DNA of 8,383 bases, from the NCBI GenBank assembly GCA_964617105.1, contig CAZTWC010000075.1, positions 5,420 to 13,802 on the forward strand, written 5' to 3'. Below, in pieces: positions 7,056 through 8,383 of this stretch. Under the pieces are notes generated by a model that was not told the DNA's origin, made no database searches, and saw only the letters and a program-made list of their open reading frames with translations. Position 1 is the stretch's first letter. Each line of letters opens with the position of its first letter. Source of the stretch: CAZTWC01 sp964617105 [NCBI: uncultured Myxococcia bacterium]. GTDB taxonomy: Bacteria; CAZTWC01. A program made the position numbers and the translations under genes.

Positions 7056-8383
7056 GCCTGCTGACTTAAACACAAAGGGGTACGTAACATAAACACTCCC
7101 ACCTCCACGAGGTTGAGGGAAACGCCAACGCCTAACCCTGCTCAACATGCATGATTCTACTGACCGGTTGTTCATGGAAGTTTCTTTCACCCTGGCGGAT
7201 GTAACAATTCCTGTACCAGAGATGACAAATTTGACCAACACTTTACCGTAGAGATTAGGATTCTTGGAGAGTTCTTTTTCGTAACAGTACTTAATCTCCT
7301 TCAAATGCCTTCTGATCACCTTGCCGATCACTTCCTTGGACAGAGAACCTCTAACCACCGAAGCACCTGGATTTAGCCGTAGAAATCCTTTACCCCTGGA
7401 ACCCAGATTGATGGAGCCATAACCACCGGATCCACCGGCCCGGCCATAAGTTCCCAATCCGCCAATTCCCAATCCGCCACCAACGCCTCCAGGTCCTGAT
7501 CCCCTGGTACCCAGGCCAGCCAGGCCAGCAGCATCACTTTCCTCACCCTTCAAGTTACCCATAGCCACATTAATACCAGTTCCCAGTCCTCCAGAGCCAA
7601 AAATGTTGGACATGGCACCGCCCTGTCCACTCTTCAACAACCCAAGAATTCCCGACTTAAGCGCTTTTTTACGGTCTTTCTCCCGCTTGTTTATATCGAC
7701 CTTAACCGCTTTTACTTTTTTGTCCTCGGTTACCTTGGGTTTCTCTTTTCCAAAATCTGTCTCTTTTTTCTCTTCTTCTTTCTTTTCGGCCAACTTTTTA
7801 AACCGCTTGGCCAACTTCTTTTTCTCTGGTGCTTTTATAATCAACTTTGCAAAACGGTCTGGTGTAGCAAATAGGTCTTCCCGCAACTTGTGAATGTCTG
7901 ATGGAGTTATCATCAAGGCGATTAAAAATAAAATATGCCCCAAAATGGACAAAAACAATATTTTGCCCAAATAGATATCCAATTTTTCTAAAAATGTAAC
8001 TTTTTTAATTTTACCTGGCTTCATGTACCGGCCAGAAAATAGGATGTCACCTACTTGTATGGTACAAAAATCATTCAAGCCAATAGTGTAGGAAAAAATA
8101 TCCTGCTGTTTATCTATCAGGTTAGCTTTTAATAGCGCATCCCGGTCGTAAACTTGCTCGCCTCTTTTGACATGAAAATCCATCTGTTGATTAAAGGAGA
8201 GATTGAGTTCACCGTTTTTATTGCCCAACACCGGAAATAATTTCTCGCCAACTTTATCGGACTGCATCCTAAAGTCAGCCAGTTCTGAATCGCCGATAGT
8301 GAAATCTTTAGACATGGTTTTGGGCTGAATATGATCTACTGACAGAGTTGACGGCCCCCAAAAAATGGAGAATTCTAATACCC
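7053..8383 (-). CDS. TonB-like protein with AgmX/PglI C-terminal domain (N-terminus outside window)
   Basis: The frame is open from the right edge to TGA at 7055-7053, giving 442 residues. The ATG at 8315 is probably internal: the 22 residues before it (VLEFSIFWGPSTLSV onward) are open and look like the first strands of the FHA-like N-terminal domain seen in this family, and no ribosome site precedes the ATG. In order, numbering from the edge: an N-terminal beta-rich region (1-120); one membrane helix (139-158, FLSILGHILFLIAL); a Lys/Glu-rich stretch (175-235), probably helical; a Gly-rich low-complexity linker (236-328); and the AgmX/PglI domain (343-442). The last has the IKYCYEKEL and RRWRFPQPRGGG motifs and a likely disulfide pair, C366/C411. 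Related proteins in myxobacteria act in trans-envelope gliding/adhesion complexes with a TonB-like C-terminus in the periplasm. The stop codon lies in the outer arm of the palindrome. Confidence 0.85.
   Translation of the reverse strand, partial: VLEFSIFWGPSTLSVDHIQPKTMSKDFTIGDSELADFRMQSDKVGEKLFPVLGNKNGELNLSFNQQMDFHVKRGEQVYDRDALLKANLIDKQQDIFSYTIGLNDFCTIQVGDILFSGRYMKPGKIKKVTFLEKLDIYLGKILFLSILGHILFLIALMITPSDIHKLREDLFATPDRFAKLIIKAPEKKKLAKRFKKLAEKKEEEKKETDFGKEKPKVTEDKKVKAVKVDINKREKDRKKALKSGILGLLKSGQGGAMSNIFGSGGLGTGINVAMGNLKGEESDAAGLAGLGTRGSGPGGVGGGLGIGGLGTYGRAGGSGGYGSINLGSRGKGFLRLNPGASVVRGSLSKEVIGKVIRRHLKEIKYCYEKELSKNPNLYGKVLVKFVISGTGIVTSARVKETSMNNRSVESCMLSRVRRWRFPQPRGGGSVYVTYPFVFKSAG

Noticed and set aside
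6911-7108. Minus-strand 65-residue reading frame crossing the palindrome.
   Set aside because: It overlaps the AgmX-domain gene out of frame and is mostly made of the repeat sequence; no ribosome site or family resemblance.

Overview
The window comes from a Gram-negative bacterium of moderate to low GC. It carries a secreted multidomain protein, an outer-membrane beta-barrel protein with a C-terminal Phe, and a TonB-like protein with the AgmX/PglI C-terminal domain. That last domain is typical of myxobacteria, other delta-proteobacteria-like lineages and some candidate phyla, so a Desulfobacterota/Myxococcota-like or environmental candidate-phylum genome is likely. The exact lineage cannot be read from the sequence. 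No rRNA, tRNA, CRISPR array, transposase or phage gene was seen.

Layout. Positions 1-2475 (+) hold the C-terminal 824 residues of a large extracellular protein: two fibronectin-III-like domains, a LamG/concanavalin-like beta-sandwich with an EF-hand-type loop, a PKD/K319L-like domain and an unrecognised tail. Three consecutive hairpins follow (2497-2581). A good sigma70-type promoter (2637-2664) then precedes a membrane-anchored HEAT-repeat protein (2716-3621, +). A small hairpin with a T run follows this gene and separates it from a leftward block.

The leftward block reads, in transcription order from the right edge: an AgmX/PglI-domain TonB-like protein (8383 to 7053, N-terminus outside the window); a 125-bp imperfect palindrome (7055-6931) whose outer arm carries that gene's stop codon; a signal-peptide-bearing beta-barrel protein (6885-6223); a GH3-family acyl-adenylating enzyme (6193-4403); and a HAD-superfamily hydrolase (4400-3669). 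The last three are 29 bp and 2 nt apart (OMP stop to GH3 start, GH3 stop to HAD start) and are probably one operon. GH3 and HAD look translationally coupled.

Functionally, the TonB-like protein and the beta-barrel could be parts of one trans-envelope machine, since AgmX-domain proteins belong to gliding/adhesion complexes in myxobacteria. The GH3/HAD pair suggests a small acyl-amide or acyl-ester forming step with an accompanying phosphatase, substrate unknown. The least explained element is the palindrome, which looks like a dispersed MITE/REP-type repeat. I found no clear evidence of a wholly new system in this window.
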